Shown here: piece after piece, positions 24,290-36,000 of the stretch
How the letters are laid out: every line of letters starts with the position of its first letter
Numbering within the stretch: position 1 is the first letter of the stretch
DNA from: Prunella strophiata
Lineage: Eukaryota; Chordata; Aves; Passeriformes; Prunellidae
DNA length: 64,000 nucleotides
NCBI GenBank assembly: GCA_036583965.1
Contig: JAZBQD010000028.1
Span: 2,356,001 to 2,420,000 of the forward strand
Direction of reading: 5' to 3'
Position numbers and translations under genes: made by a program
The notes under the pieces: generated by a model
What the model saw: only the letters and a program-made list of their open reading frames with translations
Told to the model about the DNA's origin: nothing
Database searches by the model: none

Positions 24290-24440
24290 CCTTTAGTGTT
24301 TCTTTCCATGGCCCATGGGGGCTGAAGATCTTTAGGCTGAGCCCTGCATCGTCCCATGCAGGCGAAGCTGACGGTGCTGGGTAATAACGCAAGTGTTCTG
24401 CGGTCAGCGAGCCTTCCAGATGCACCCCCGAGGAAAAGAG
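24290..24440 (-). other. GC-rich block with open minus frame, unclassified
   Basis: A sharp local rise in GC and CpG within AT-rich surroundings. The minus strand is open for about 60 codons and includes EHLRYYPAPSASPAWDDAG before a TAA at about 24280. There is no start codon and no good donor. It may be part of an LTR or an old exon; I cannot identify it. Confidence 0.35.
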
Positions 24441-24750
24441 AGGAGCTCTTCTACATATACATAATGCACAATTGGGTCAAACCATGAGTCAGGAGGCAGC
24501 AAAAACTCCTGACAATAACAAGATTTCTAGTAAGTCTACAGTAGAACTGGAAAATATAAGTAGTGAAAGCCACTTTGTTTAAGAAAACACGACTTTGCTG
24601 AAGTAGAAGTGTGTTCATCTCACCATTGTTTGTAATAATTTATTTTTCTTTAAGTATCCAAAATAACTAACTTGTGGTTTCATATTTATTATCTATAATT
24701 CTGAAATTTATTAAGCATTTAACTTATGCAGTTCTTTTTTCCATATCTGT

Positions 24751-24890
24751 TTTCAAGGCCAGGTTGGTTGGGGTTGAATGGGTCCTTAAGCAATCTGGTC
24801 TAGTGGAAGGTGTCCCTGCCCATGTCTGGGGGGTTGAAACTGGATGGTCTTTAAGGCCCCTTCTAACCCAAACCATTCTGTGATTCTATA
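24751..24890 (+). mobile_element. CR1 LINE 3'-end fragment
   Basis: It contains GGTCTAGTGGAAGGTGTCCC, TGCCCATG, a GGTTGAAACTGGATGGTC segment and a terminal CATTCTGTGATTCTATA, the standard CR1 3' end in plus orientation. It is truncated at the 5' side. Confidence 0.85.
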
Positions 24891-25100
24891 TTCCTTCAAT
24901 AAGTGTGGTAGTCCTGCTACATTGTCTTTTCTTTACCATCATTTTGATGTTCTTCTTATGGATGTGCAAAACAAGGTCCGTGTATGTCAACCATTAATTG
25001 TAATTAGCAGTTATACAGCACTATCCACTTTCATAGTCATGAAATATTTTTGCCTACTCTTGTACCAGTTTGGGGAATGTTACAGAGTGAGCAAGTCTTT

Positions 25101-25136
25101 GAGATTTGCAGATATCTCAGATATCTGAGATTTGCA
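25101..25136. repeat. Palindrome with flanking direct repeat
   Basis: TCAGATATCTGA (25117-25128) is a perfect 12-bp palindrome, and GAGATTTGCA occurs on both sides (25101 and 25127). It is a local rearrangement with no known role. Confidence 0.7.
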
Positions 25137-28100
25137 TCATCTCTGAAAGACATTTTGACCATTTATTCCTAGTCATAACAACATGAAACATTCATATGCT
25201 CACAGGAACACCCAATCATCTTTTTGAAATAACTGTATTAAATGTACATTTGAAAAACAAAAAAAACCCCACTGTAGTAGGATATATAACCTAAACATTA
25301 TTATTATTCAGATACGCATGACAAACTCTTATGTGAGCATTTTGATTTGCATTCCCTAAACACAGCTGTATTCCTATTCATACATGAGATACAATTCATA
25401 TGTGAGTGAACAAGTGAAGTCACTCTATACACTGACCACTCTACAGCTCTGATTTGCCTGCCATATTAAATTTGTCATTCTCAATTTCCCATTTGCCTAC
25501 TTTGAATGTTTATAGAGTTATCACTGGCTTTGTGCCTGACCAATGATGCTACAGGGGTATTGAACTACTAGTTTAATCTTGACACTGTAATTGACAATTT
25601 CACTGCCAATTGGACCACTTACTTGAATCCATTTCCACTGATCAGATGGCTTGGTCAGTCAGTGCATAGCTGTCTGCTCCCCCACAGGTCTGAGGCTGTA
25701 GCTCCCAACAGATTTGCAATGTTTCTCTGCCCTTGGCACCTAATGTTGCTTTCTGCTGGCAACTCCATATTGTGTAAATCAGTTCTTGGTACAGAGTTTA
25801 ATCCCCTTGCAAGTCAAGCTCCTTCAAAAATAATGTATGTTTTGATTAAATTTTATTTCCAAAAAAATATAGGAAGATTCAACTACTTCTGCTACTAGAC
25901 CTATCCTACACATAACATCTCTGCCTACACATAAGTGTTTTCCCTTGGCTTGTGGGCATGTGGCCAGGAGAGAAGACAGTTACAGTTTGAATCACTGTAC
26001 CTGAAGTTTGGCTAAGAAATTAAAAATATTTTGTGCTCTGTTTTAAACACTTTGGTACATGCCTACACTAACCATGGATCCCCAGCTGCTCTATTTCCAT
26101 GTTTCACGTTTCCTGAGTTGCCTTATCTTGTAGCTATCTATTACATGGATCCTATCACTGAGGTTTTCTCACCAGGAAGCCCAAGTGGGCCCAGATGGGC
26201 CACCCTGCTCCCATTTCCAGAAGCTGGTTTGTATGATTGATTGTTTCTCTCTCCCTCCTTATCATAGGCATGTCTCTTAACCAAATGTCGTCTAACAGAA
26301 AGCTTATCTGATATTACAGCTACCTGTGTGCGTCCTCTCCTGCACTGTGACACAGAGACAGCTAATGATAGCCTGGGTGTGCTCAATTGTCTGTAAAGAT
26401 CATAACATCCCTCTCCAGCAGTAAAGAAGTCAAGGAGGAAAAAACCCTATAAAAGTAGATAGAAACAGATAGAAAGAACATAGGGATCTTCAGCCTCAGC
26501 TAGAAGAGCCATTGTTTTCACTGAAAAGGGGCTCAAGATCATAATTTCTGAGAGCTGGAAGTAGTGTTCACTGAAAGAAACATGGCAATGACCTTCCTGT
26601 TCAATTTCACTACTACAGCTGCTACACAAAAACATGAATTGGGTGTTTCAACATCATGCAACTAGCTTGTGTGCGAAAAGCTGTTGAGATGTTCTTCATT
26701 ATTTGTTTTCCAGTGGTTTGTCTGGGTTAATTTTGAGGGCTAGAAAAAGTCATCATTATGAGGCTTAGATTTTTAGGTAAATCAGCATACTTCAGGAGAA
26801 GGCATATCATGAAAACCTGGTATGCTGAAATGTGTTGAATACAAAAAAAATTATTCAAGGGTTTGGGGTTTTTAAATTTATATGTGTGTTAATTAATTAT
26901 ATATTTAATGAACCTCAGTTGATTGCATCTCATGAATATTAAGAATTTGGAAGGAACCAAATTTAACAGAACCTGTGATATGACTTTTTATCTGTAGAAC
27001 AGATTCCTATACAAAGTCAACTCCCACTTGTATCAGCTACCACTTCTGAGAATAGGGGTAGTAGCTCTTTCTCCTTGGATGCTCATATCCCTTTGCTGGC
27101 AGTATCAGTCTAGGAGAAAGTGCCATGTGCAATCTCTCTCTCCTCACTTTTGTACATCAGCTGTGTGGCCACAGTGGTGGATAAAATTCCTCTCATACAG
27201 GACATGCCTTGTAGATATATCCAGCAAATTCTTTATATGGACGCTATTTGGAGAATATCTATTTTTTTAGGGAGTTTCAACCCAAATTATAGAATTTCTT
27301 CTTGATACAAAGCGAGTGTAAAAAAATAATAGAGTTTTCAGTTTAAAGTTGGGGAGCAGGAAAATTTCAGGAACATGGAAATTTAAATGCAGGTGCTTAC
27401 AAGTAAAATTATTGCCTTATTTTGGGAGTATAAATGAAGTCATGGAAGCAAAACTATAGAAATGCTATTGTAAATTTAAAAACAAAAGTTAAATACGATA
27501 TTTTAGTCTCTACTTTTCCTGTGGTATATTTGCTTTTTACCCATTCTAAATTTCATCTGCTGTTTTTACATTTAATATGTATTTTGTATTGCATAATCTT
27601 TGAATAACACTAGAAATTCAAGAAAGTTAAAACACTATTAAAAGGGTGCCTGGGTTTATTGGCAGTGGTAAGTCTATGAGCAGTACTCTATGGCTAATGT
27701 ACAATAGCAGCCACAGGACTGCAGCTATTGTATATCACATTTAAATGTTCTAACACCAGCAGCTCTAGGAGGGCTTTGGCTGGAAGCTGTCTGCACCTGA
27801 CAGCACAGAAAAAATAAACACAAAAGCATTTCAAAAGCCTTTACAGACTTAGGACTGCAACAGTGCTCAGTTAAGGCTGACACCTCCCAGAACAGAGCAC
27901 CCACAAGATCATGGGAACATAAATCATGGTTTTCATTTATGTACAGTCATACAGCTGTAATTGCTTAGTACACTTAGCATCCACAATGCAGTGGGCTTGT
28001 TCTGAAGATTAAAAGCTTCTTTTATGATTCATTTTTTGGCAAAGGATGTTGCCTGTAGCCTGATATTTGGATCAAGACTGCCAGGGTGTAACACAACTGA

Positions 28101-31077
28101 AATCAGCGCAGAGGAGGTCTGTTACAATTGATCCATTTCTATTGTTTTGATGTTTCTCCAGCTGGGTGGATGCCATTAGAATCAAGTGACAGTGTCATAA
28201 GCTTAAAGCCCTTTGTGGTTCTGGAGTTCCCCAATTCAATTCTCAACAAAATTGCAGCTGAGCAGTGCACTCCAGGTCATCAGGAGTGAAGTTAGGCTGC
28301 ACATGGGCTCCTTGGTAATTGAAAATAACTGCCCAGTTATCCACATCCCTATGGAGGGGCTGAAGTGTCACTGTCACTGAGCACACCCAGTAAAGTTGGG
28401 GTTTCAGATAAACCTGAAAGCTGCACACTGCAGGACAAGGCCATTCACCCATTTGTCTCTTGGATTTGCAGGGGCTTTACAACCCCTCTTTGTGTTTTTC
28501 CCCTTTTGGTGGAAATATCAGGAGAAAGGGAAGGAATAAAACAGTCTTCAACTTATGGAAACTGCCATCAAGTGAAGAGAAATGCAATAAATAACTTGTT
28601 AGTACTTCTCCAGCAGATGAAATGTCGGCAGGCTTTATATTTTAATAGCAAAATTAAATCATCAGATCTGCTATTCCCTACAAAAATCCCTGACCATGCA
28701 ATGCTCAGTTATTTTGTTGCTTTGTGCTGGAGTATAATTTAAAAAAAAAAAAAAGTAGAAAGGATTAAATCTAATTATGATTCCATATGCCAACAGAATT
28801 TTTTCTGTCAAAGATTCTAACACTGACAAAATTCCTGATTCAGAAAGGTGTGAGATTGCTTTATGGTAACAAAAATAAGGAAATAAAAAAGTAGCAAAAA
28901 AAAAAAAGCACAGAAAGAATTGACACAAATAGGATTCAATAGCAATACTGTCAATAGCACAAGAATCACTGAGGACTGGTTTCAATACAGAGAAAACAAG
29001 ACACTTTGAAACTGAAGTATAAAGTGCTCAGAGTTTGAAGGGAAATCTCTCACATCCGCTTCCCAAATATCCAAGCTATAATAAGAAAACATTTTGCAAG
29101 AAAAAAAAAAAATTTAAACATTATGTAAATGGAAGACAAAAAGTCTCCAAATGACCATTATTTAATTCTGCATCTAAAGTTATTCAACAAAATTTACCAG
29201 GCTGAATTAGGAGCTGAAGGCCAAAGATAGAGAGGAGACAGAAATTCACCTACTCACATGCAGAACAGTCCCACCAAAGTAATCAGGATTCAGGTTTTCT
29301 TAGAAAGGGTCATGATTTACAGAGCTATCAGAACGTCTAACTGACCACTTGAGGTTACATACAAAAATGTGCCTCTGATCTGATGATTTTAGAGTCCCAG
29401 CACACAGTTACAATATCTGTTTGTATCCTCAGGAAAGCATGGAGGGACATGCTATTTCAAAACAGACTTTCCTATCAGGAGCATAACAACCTAAGCAATT
29501 CCTGATAGTGAGCATGGAAACCAACATTTTCAATATATTTCCTCTTCCCAAGGGGTTGGTTATAAAAAAAAATTCACCCAGAATAAGAGGAACTAAAAAG
29601 AAATCCCTCAAGTCATAGCTCTGTGGATGGAGCATGTGGGGTTTTGTAGCAATGGTACCATGGATGAGCAGAGGAAGTGAGAGTTACAGAAGCAATACAG
29701 AACTCTAAAGAAGCCTGAACTGGGAATAAAGAGCCACCCACAGAATTCCACACACTGGTCTTCACTTCCTTATTTTGCTCCCCTGCTTTAAATTCAACCC
29801 TTGGACTCCAGACTTTTCTGCAACAAGTTCTTTACAGCTCTGGTTCCTAACAGCAATTCCCAGGGTAGGCTTGGAGTACCTCAACTTCCAGCACTTTTAA
29901 CACAAACCCATTCATCATGTCTGTACCCCTTTTTGGTTTCTGATTTAGCCTATGAACTCTTTGAGCCCAAACAGCCCATACCAGTACTGGCAGGTATGAG
30001 ACAGAGCTCCACACTTCTGCCCAAAAGTTAGGGGAATGCCCAGGGAGCAAGCTGGGTAATTACTTCTCCCTGGGGAATACCTTGTGTTCTCAATATCAGA
30101 ATCCACCTGAAGGAAATTAAAGCTAATTAATTTTGCTCCTTTAGATACCTTGCTGCCTTGAGAGCTTCACCCACAGGAAACTGACAAGTTCCAGATTTGT
30201 AGAGCCACAAGCAGATTTTTTAAGTTCTTGAAGGTGTTGAAACCAGAAAATAACAGCCTTACACTCATGAACACCATTTTAAAAACCCAGTATCTCTCAG
30301 CTCCTCTCTCAAGCTCCTCTTTGCATTTAAGTTTAAAAATTAGATTAAAATTAGTGCTCGTATTTCCTATGACTAAAAGGCAAGATGTAAATTTATCCAT
30401 AAGACTCCAGTGCTGACAGTGTGAGGACTTCACCTGCACATCCTTCATGTCCACATCCCTGAAGTCCACATGGGCCATGTAATAGAGGATAAAAAGCTGA
30501 GCAGTCTTTCCCAGCCCACCTGCACCCATCTCTTCCATGAGATCTCATTATTTTATCAGGCATTCCTGACCTCCTTCAAGAGCTCCTGCATCAGGAAAAC
30601 CTCATTATGCTGGAAGCCATTGGATACCTTAGGCAGACAAAAAGCAGAGGAAAACACTGCAAGTTTCTCCTCCAGGGAAAGCCCTTTAGGTTGAGAGCAG
30701 ACTGTAACCACAGTGAATCCTCCTCAGTGGATAAGCTGGGAGCTTGCCCAGTAACAATGTGTAAGGCTCCTCCTGAATAGAGAAAGTGGCAAAAGCAGTT
30801 CTCTCAAGTCTGACTAAATGAAGCTAAGTCTTCCTGGTAAACAAAACTTGATATATAGCAGCTGTCCGGGGGTGAGGAAGGAATTACATCCTGTGGAGGT
30901 CACAGCTACCCCTAGGGCAAGCAAAGTGAGTAAGGTGGAAAGTGGCAGTAACAGGTGTCAACACACCTGTGCAATTGTTTCAGCTGGAGGCTCTTAACAC
31001 AGGAATTAATTTCAAGGGCAGGTCTTGTTTTCCATTAAAAAGAAATAAACATATCACAAAGAGTGCTGGTTTTAACA

Positions 31078-31083
31078 TTTAAT
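31078..31083 (-). terminator. CCL20: Candidate CCL20 poly(A) signal
   Basis: TTTAAT on the plus strand reads ATTAAA on the minus strand, about 475 nt beyond the original CCL20 stop. I found no minus-strand AATAAA between them. The assignment is tentative. Confidence 0.3.
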
Positions 31084-31556
31084 TTTTTTAAATCTTCAAT
31101 TACCATTTTTTTTCTACAAACAGACTTTGTTTAACAATAGTTCAAGAGGTATTATAATGCTGACTACAGCTTAAAGGAAACATTTTGGCACAAGACAATA
31201 ACAAAATAAACAGAATAAATAACCTGCTTTACATATGCTGAAGAAAACAAAACCAACATGCAATAAACTTAATAAAGTTCACACTCTGTACAGCAGCTTA
31301 AGGTAGACCTTACTAAACAGTACTCATCTCCTATCAGTAACATACACATATTAGTAAAAACAGAAACTTTAACAACATGCTTAACTCAAGCAAAATAGCG
31401 ATGCAATATGAATCAACTCAAGAAGTTCATGGGTTCCAAAGAAGCCAGAGTTGGAGGTGAGTGAGCACACAGCAGTGTACAAACCACCTCAGCCAGGAGC
31501 CTCAACCCAGTGCTTCTCCAGCCATGTCTGTGTTTAGCTCCTTGCTGGAAACTGCA

Positions 31557-31584
31557 TCAGGCTGACATCTTCCTGAGCTTGTGG
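31557..31584 (-). CDS. CCL20: CCL20 exon 4 (C-terminal tail, now out of frame)
   Basis: After a TTAACAG acceptor this exon encodes SHKLRKMSA and TGA (31559-31557), resembling the human tail after LLS. With the exon 3 stop it would be untranslated. Confidence 0.75.
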
Positions 31585-31757
31585 CTGTTAAAAGGAAGAG
31601 AGAACACACATAAATAATGACCTCAGTTACAGCTTTCTCTCCTTCCCTGAGAGAATAGCTCAGGTGGAAGAAGGGACATGAGACATGACTGTCTCTGAGA
31701 AGACTCCAGAAAGGAGTATCTAAGTCTGACAGGGGATGGAAAGAGATGGATTCCTAC

Positions 31758-31836
31758 CTCAGGAAAAGGAGATGTTTCTTCACCCAACCTTCCTTAGGGA
31801 TTTACACAGGCATTTCTCCCACTGGCAGTGTGGAAA
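31758..31836 (-). CDS. CCL20: CCL20 exon 3 with premature stop
   Basis: The acceptor is TTCCAG (31838-31837) and the donor AG|GTAGGA. Translation runs FHTASGRNACVNP then TAA at 31796-31794. Dropping one T restores the chemokine core WVKKHL. The premature stop lies only about 36 nt before the last exon junction. Confidence 0.85.
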
Positions 31837-32549
31837 CTGGAAAAGAAATAATGATAAAGAAATCAGAAATCCCTGCCAATGACTGCTGTGGGGAGTACAG
31901 TTACTCTATATAATGACCAATAGAAACTGCTTTTGTAAACACCAGTTAGACATGGAATGCTCCAAATCCCTCCAATATTATATGAGAAAAAGAAAGTTAA
32001 ATGTAATAGCTGCTTCAGTCTCAGGAATCATTTTTTGCACCATAAAATGTTCCATTTATTTGATCTCTTTAGGCAAAGACCTTTGCTGGATGCCAGAAAC
32101 TATTTAAATTAAATAAAATTAAGGAGAATAGCTGCTGTCAAGCTAAGATGACAGATCAACATCTAGGCCAAAACCTTGTAAGAAAAAAATCCAATCCCTG
32201 TGAATTAGAAGTCTTGTCACTAATGTATGTGTCTGTTCACAGGTTTTGTCAAGGGAGCACTCTGTGTTGGCCAGAGTGGCCCTTAGCTGGGGACAAAGCC
32301 TGTCTTTGTTTGCACAGCTGATTCCTAAAGAGTCAGATTTATTATTTACATTGTATGACCGTCCCTATAAAGTAGAGGTTGTGTGTTTTGTTTACAGGTG
32401 TGATATACAATTTATTCAGTTAATTTAACTTTTTGAAAAGGCAGGAAAAATCACTCTTATAACATTTAAATCCTTGGTTTAGCCCAAACAGACATCCCAA
32501 GGTTAACACATGTCAGAAAAAAGCAGCAGAGATTCAGAAAGTAACTTAC

Positions 32550-32664
32550 ATGATGGCAGGGATGTCGCAGACCTCGCTGGGGAGCTGCTCAGTGTAGCCC
32601 TTCAGAGCCCACCGAGGCAGACGCACTTTGGTGTAGGACAGGCAGCAATCCTGGTTGCTTTGTG
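32550..32664 (-). CDS. CCL20: CCL20 exon 2 (chemokine core)
   Basis: This 115-nt exon carries the DCC motif of CC chemokines, SYTKVRLPRWALKGYTEQLP, and the third cysteine in VCDIPAI. It ends AT|GTAAGT. No defect is seen. Confidence 0.9.
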
Positions 32665-32876
32665 CTGGAGTGAAGAACAACAAAGTAAATAAACCCCATT
32701 TGGCTCTGCTGTCTAGGGCACTCACTGTTCTACCCCAACCATCCAGCTCCCTCATGACAGAAGATGGGGATGAGACAGGAGGCAGCACATTTTGCTGAAA
32801 CCATTCCCTTCCATCTCAGCCTCATCCTGCTGCCAGCTGTGAGCAGCAGCAGAGCCCTTCCCAGAGCAGAACTCAC

Positions 32877-32949
32877 CTTCCGAGGTGCCCAACAGGAGCA
32901 GTGCCAGCAGGGAAACCAGGACCATGCTCTTGCTGCTGCAGCCAGTCAT
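32877..32949 (-). CDS. CCL20: CCL20 exon 1 (signal peptide)
   Basis: The ATG at 32949 starts MTGCSSKSMVLVSLLALLLL and then GTSE, a typical signal peptide of 24 codons, ending in a split Ala codon at GAAG|GTGAG. It is the only start giving a signal peptide in phase with exon 2. Confidence 0.9.
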
Positions 32950-33024
32950 TCCCTCTGCACGCAGAGCTGTGCTCCAGTGAGTGCCTGCCTGCTGCTCTGC
33001 CAGCCCTGCCGCACCTTCACCTGC

Positions 33025-33057
33025 TTATAAAGGGAGGCAGGAGCCCCGGGAATTCAC
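33025..33057 (-). promoter_or_regulatory. CCL20: CCL20 TATA box and kappaB-like site
   Basis: The minus strand has CTTTATAAG (33033-33025), about 75 bp before the ATG. Just upstream, GGGAATTCAC (33048-33057, plus strand) matches the NF-kappaB consensus GGGRNWYYCC at 9 of 10 positions. NF-kappaB control of CCL20 is established in mammals; that this site works is inference. Confidence 0.5.
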
Positions 33058-33059
33058 CC

Positions 33060-36000
33060 ACGGGCGGGTTCCACTGGCAGCAGCGGGTTTCCCCACACAA
33101 ATTCCATCGTGCCCCATTTGGCCCCAGCACTCCTTCCGGGTACTACAAACGGAGATAACACAGTGCTGGGGAATACTTTACTTTTTTTTAAAGTCGCTTT
33201 GTAAGGTTTGGTCTACAAGAAAAGGAAATAAAAGGCTGTGAGGTAATGGTTCTGTGGGTGAAGCATGTGTAGGTTTAGGGGTAGGAGTGTGGGTTGTGAA
33301 ATGAGGAAAGTCAAATGCAGGTAACTTTAAATGTTGCCTACAGAAACTATGTGTCTGCTGTGCTCTAGATCAATAAACCAGCCTGGAAGCAGAGGGAGGT
33401 GGGCTGAGCCAGCCAGATTCATTTTAGTGTAGCAAGCTCCCAGGAGCTGGGTCACAAGCTGCAGCAACACCGAAGTACTGTGTTAATATTTCCTGGTGGC
33501 CAGCACAGTAACATCGGACTTTCCAGATTACTGCTGTCTGAACTCTGGACTACAGTATTGGCAAGGACACATGAACAACATTGGGTATTCATGAAAATGG
33601 GGTTATTTTGTTTCCTTAACCATTATTCCTTGCCATGACTTCCTGCCAGTTTATTACATGTCTGGACTATTTCACCTACAACAGAGTGAGCTTAAAAGAA
33701 ACTTGAAATGGGGCTTATGTGCTCCAAATCTGTGCTTTCTAGAATGCATTCATGCACTTAATAAACAATAATTGTAGTTTGTTGCTTTCCCAAAGCAACA
33801 GAGTACCAGAGTATTGTAACTCCTGAACATTCAACAAAAATACACACAAACTGCCCAAATTGCCTAAAATTGCCTCGCACAGCTCTAGAGAAACCAGCAG
33901 GGAGAGGCTCTGTCACCACTCCCAAGTACATTGTTTGAGCTGCTACTCAAGGATGGAACTTTCCCATGATGTTTAGGGATCTGTGAAACTACCGTGATGG
34001 CTTCAGGCCATGTCCTGGCCAGCCAGTGCTCCCGGGAGCTGCTGCCAGCTCCAGGTGCTTACAGAGTAACCTGAGCTTTAAGTGGCTTCTCTTAAAGTAG
34101 AGCTCGTGGACACTCATAGGCAGTGCATAATTACATGCCTTCTATCCTTCACAGAGTGCCAGTACCTCTCTCAAAGGGTGATTTGTAGAAATGGAAGCAG
34201 CTTGAACTCTAGAACAGACTCTTATTCAGAGAAATTAATTTCTCTATTTAATAGTGAGAATTGAGGGAATTTCATATGGCTAAGGTATAGGTGAGCAACC
34301 TTGCAGTGTGCATGGCATCACATACATCACATATAATGGACATCTTCTCTGCAGAGCCACAGCAACTGGCCAAAGGATGGGGAGGAGGCAACAAAGAACC
34401 CATGCCCTAATGTGTGCAGCTTTTGGTAACTGTTTTATGGATCATAGTGAAATGCCACAAAAGTTCAAAAAGATCAGTGCTCTCAGCATGCAGCTATCTC
34501 TGCACTGCTTTAAAGAGTGTCAGCATTAGGCAATGCCTCAACTCACTGACTAGAATGGTAGTTTTTTCTTTTACATACAGATTTTATGGATCCCAAATCT
34601 AGTACAGCTATTCCCTGCTTTGGTGTTTCGTATGCCATTTCCTAGGCCATGCTGTTATCCAGATGGAGGGGGCCTTGCACCTCCTGTCTTCCTCGTGACT
34701 CCACAGCTCTGTTTCTTCTCCACTGAGTGTCTCTTGCACAGAATCTTCTCATCTGAGCTTTGACACTCCTAGCTGAGCCCCAGCAGTTTGGATACCAGGG
34801 CAATGACACTACTCAGGCAGCACTCGCTCCCTAGTCCTGCCCTCAGGCAGTTCCCATCTCACCTGTGCTTCCCACAACTGACCATGGCTGGCAATGTGCC
34901 TTGGCACAGCTGGACTCGTGCTCATGGTGCTCCTTTTATCTCAGTTTTTGTTTGATTTAGGAAATCAGGTTAAGATTTAGATTTAGAGTAGCAGTCACAA
35001 GGAGGGCCCCAACTTCAGGAGCGTTGTCATTTTGTTTATACTTGTTGTATACAAAGTACCTTCAGTTTATTTGCACAAAGTCATTAAAACAATCCAAAAA
35101 GGTTTAATGCAAACAGCTGAAGAAAGCTCTGCTGGCTGTGATATGACACATAACTGTATCAGTCTTTACCTTCACAAACCCCTAATGCAAACAGAAGGCA
35201 AAAAAATATATAAAATATATAAAACAAGGAGGTGCTCATATGTCCCAGGGAAGTGTTTTTCATTATTCCCTGGGAATGAGGGGACAGTGACTGTTGTCCA
35301 CCCTGACCCAACCAAACTTTCAGCCTGGTTTCCTTTGGCACCTGTGTGACCAAGTGGGGCCATGTGGGCTGGCCAGGCAGTGCCACACAGCCCAGAGACT
35401 GAGGCTGCCAGGCCCCAGGGTGGCCAGTGGCACCTCCAGACCTGCTCCTGCAGCTGCCATATAAATGTGTTTAGTCTCTTAACACTACTGCAGGTCAAAG
35501 GCTACACACTGAGGGGGCCAGCAGGTCAAGGGAAGCCATCATTTCCCTGCCCTGGGGCCTGTGTGGGGAGGGCCTGTGTCCAGAGTCTGCACAGCCAAAG
35601 CAGGAGAGGTATCAGCCACAAGCTGTGAAAAGGGAAATTCCCATCAGACATAAGGAAGCCACCTCTCCACAGCAAGGGGGTGAGGCACTGGATGGGAAAG
35701 CTAGTGTGAATACCCTTGCAGATACTCAGACTTAAGCTGGATGTGGCCTTTCCCTGAACATGATCCTAAACTTGGGCTCCTTCCCAAGCCACAATCAACC
35801 CTAAAGTATTTTTTTCTGGGTTTTTCACATTTAGCTGTTTGTTTCTTATTTTAGTTCCCTGATTTATTTGTCTTCCTGACTTGACTTTGCTGTAAGCTTC
35901 TCAGCTTCCTTCCTTCCTGTTGTCCCTCCTCAGATCCCCTCACAACAACTGCAGTCACAGGAAGGCAGAGCAGCAAAACACAGACTGACAAAGCATTCAT

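Larger units (their letters stand above)
21082..31077. other. Intergenic region between DAW1 and CCL20
   Basis: About 10 kb without a recognisable exon on either strand. Open frames here are all below 130 codons, lack domains and are AT-rich in composition. Contents I can name are a CR1 end at 24751-24890, a small GC-rich block at 24290-24440, and a palindromic patch at 25101-25136. Confidence 0.6.
31557..32949 (-). pseudogene. CCL20: CC chemokine ligand 20 with frameshift in exon 3
   Basis: CCL20 is the secreted ligand of CCR6 and attracts lymphocytes and dendritic cells. Four minus-strand exons are clear: 32877-32949, 32550-32664, 31758-31836 and 31557-31584. Exon 1 gives a start and a hydrophobic signal peptide; exon 2 gives QSNQDCCLSYT, with the adjacent CC, through VCDIPAI; exon 3 begins FHTASGRNACVNP. 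Exon 3 is 79 nt instead of the 78 needed by its phases. An extra T after CCC makes TAA (31796-31794), so the product stops at residue 76 instead of about 97. The shifted frame continues with the expected KEGWVKKHLLFL, and exon 4 adds SHKLRKMSA and a TGA. Everything else, including splice sites, is intact. The four cysteines survive but the C-terminal helix is lost. It could be a real null or truncated allele, or a one-base sequence error. Identity as CCL20 rests on similarity and on its place between DAW1 and SLC19A3. Confidence 0.85.

Noticed and set aside
24338..24420. LRYYP on the minus strand as DAW1 exon 1
   Set aside because: No start codon precedes it in a suitable place, no donor of the required phase follows it, and the rest of the peptide is unlike DAW1.
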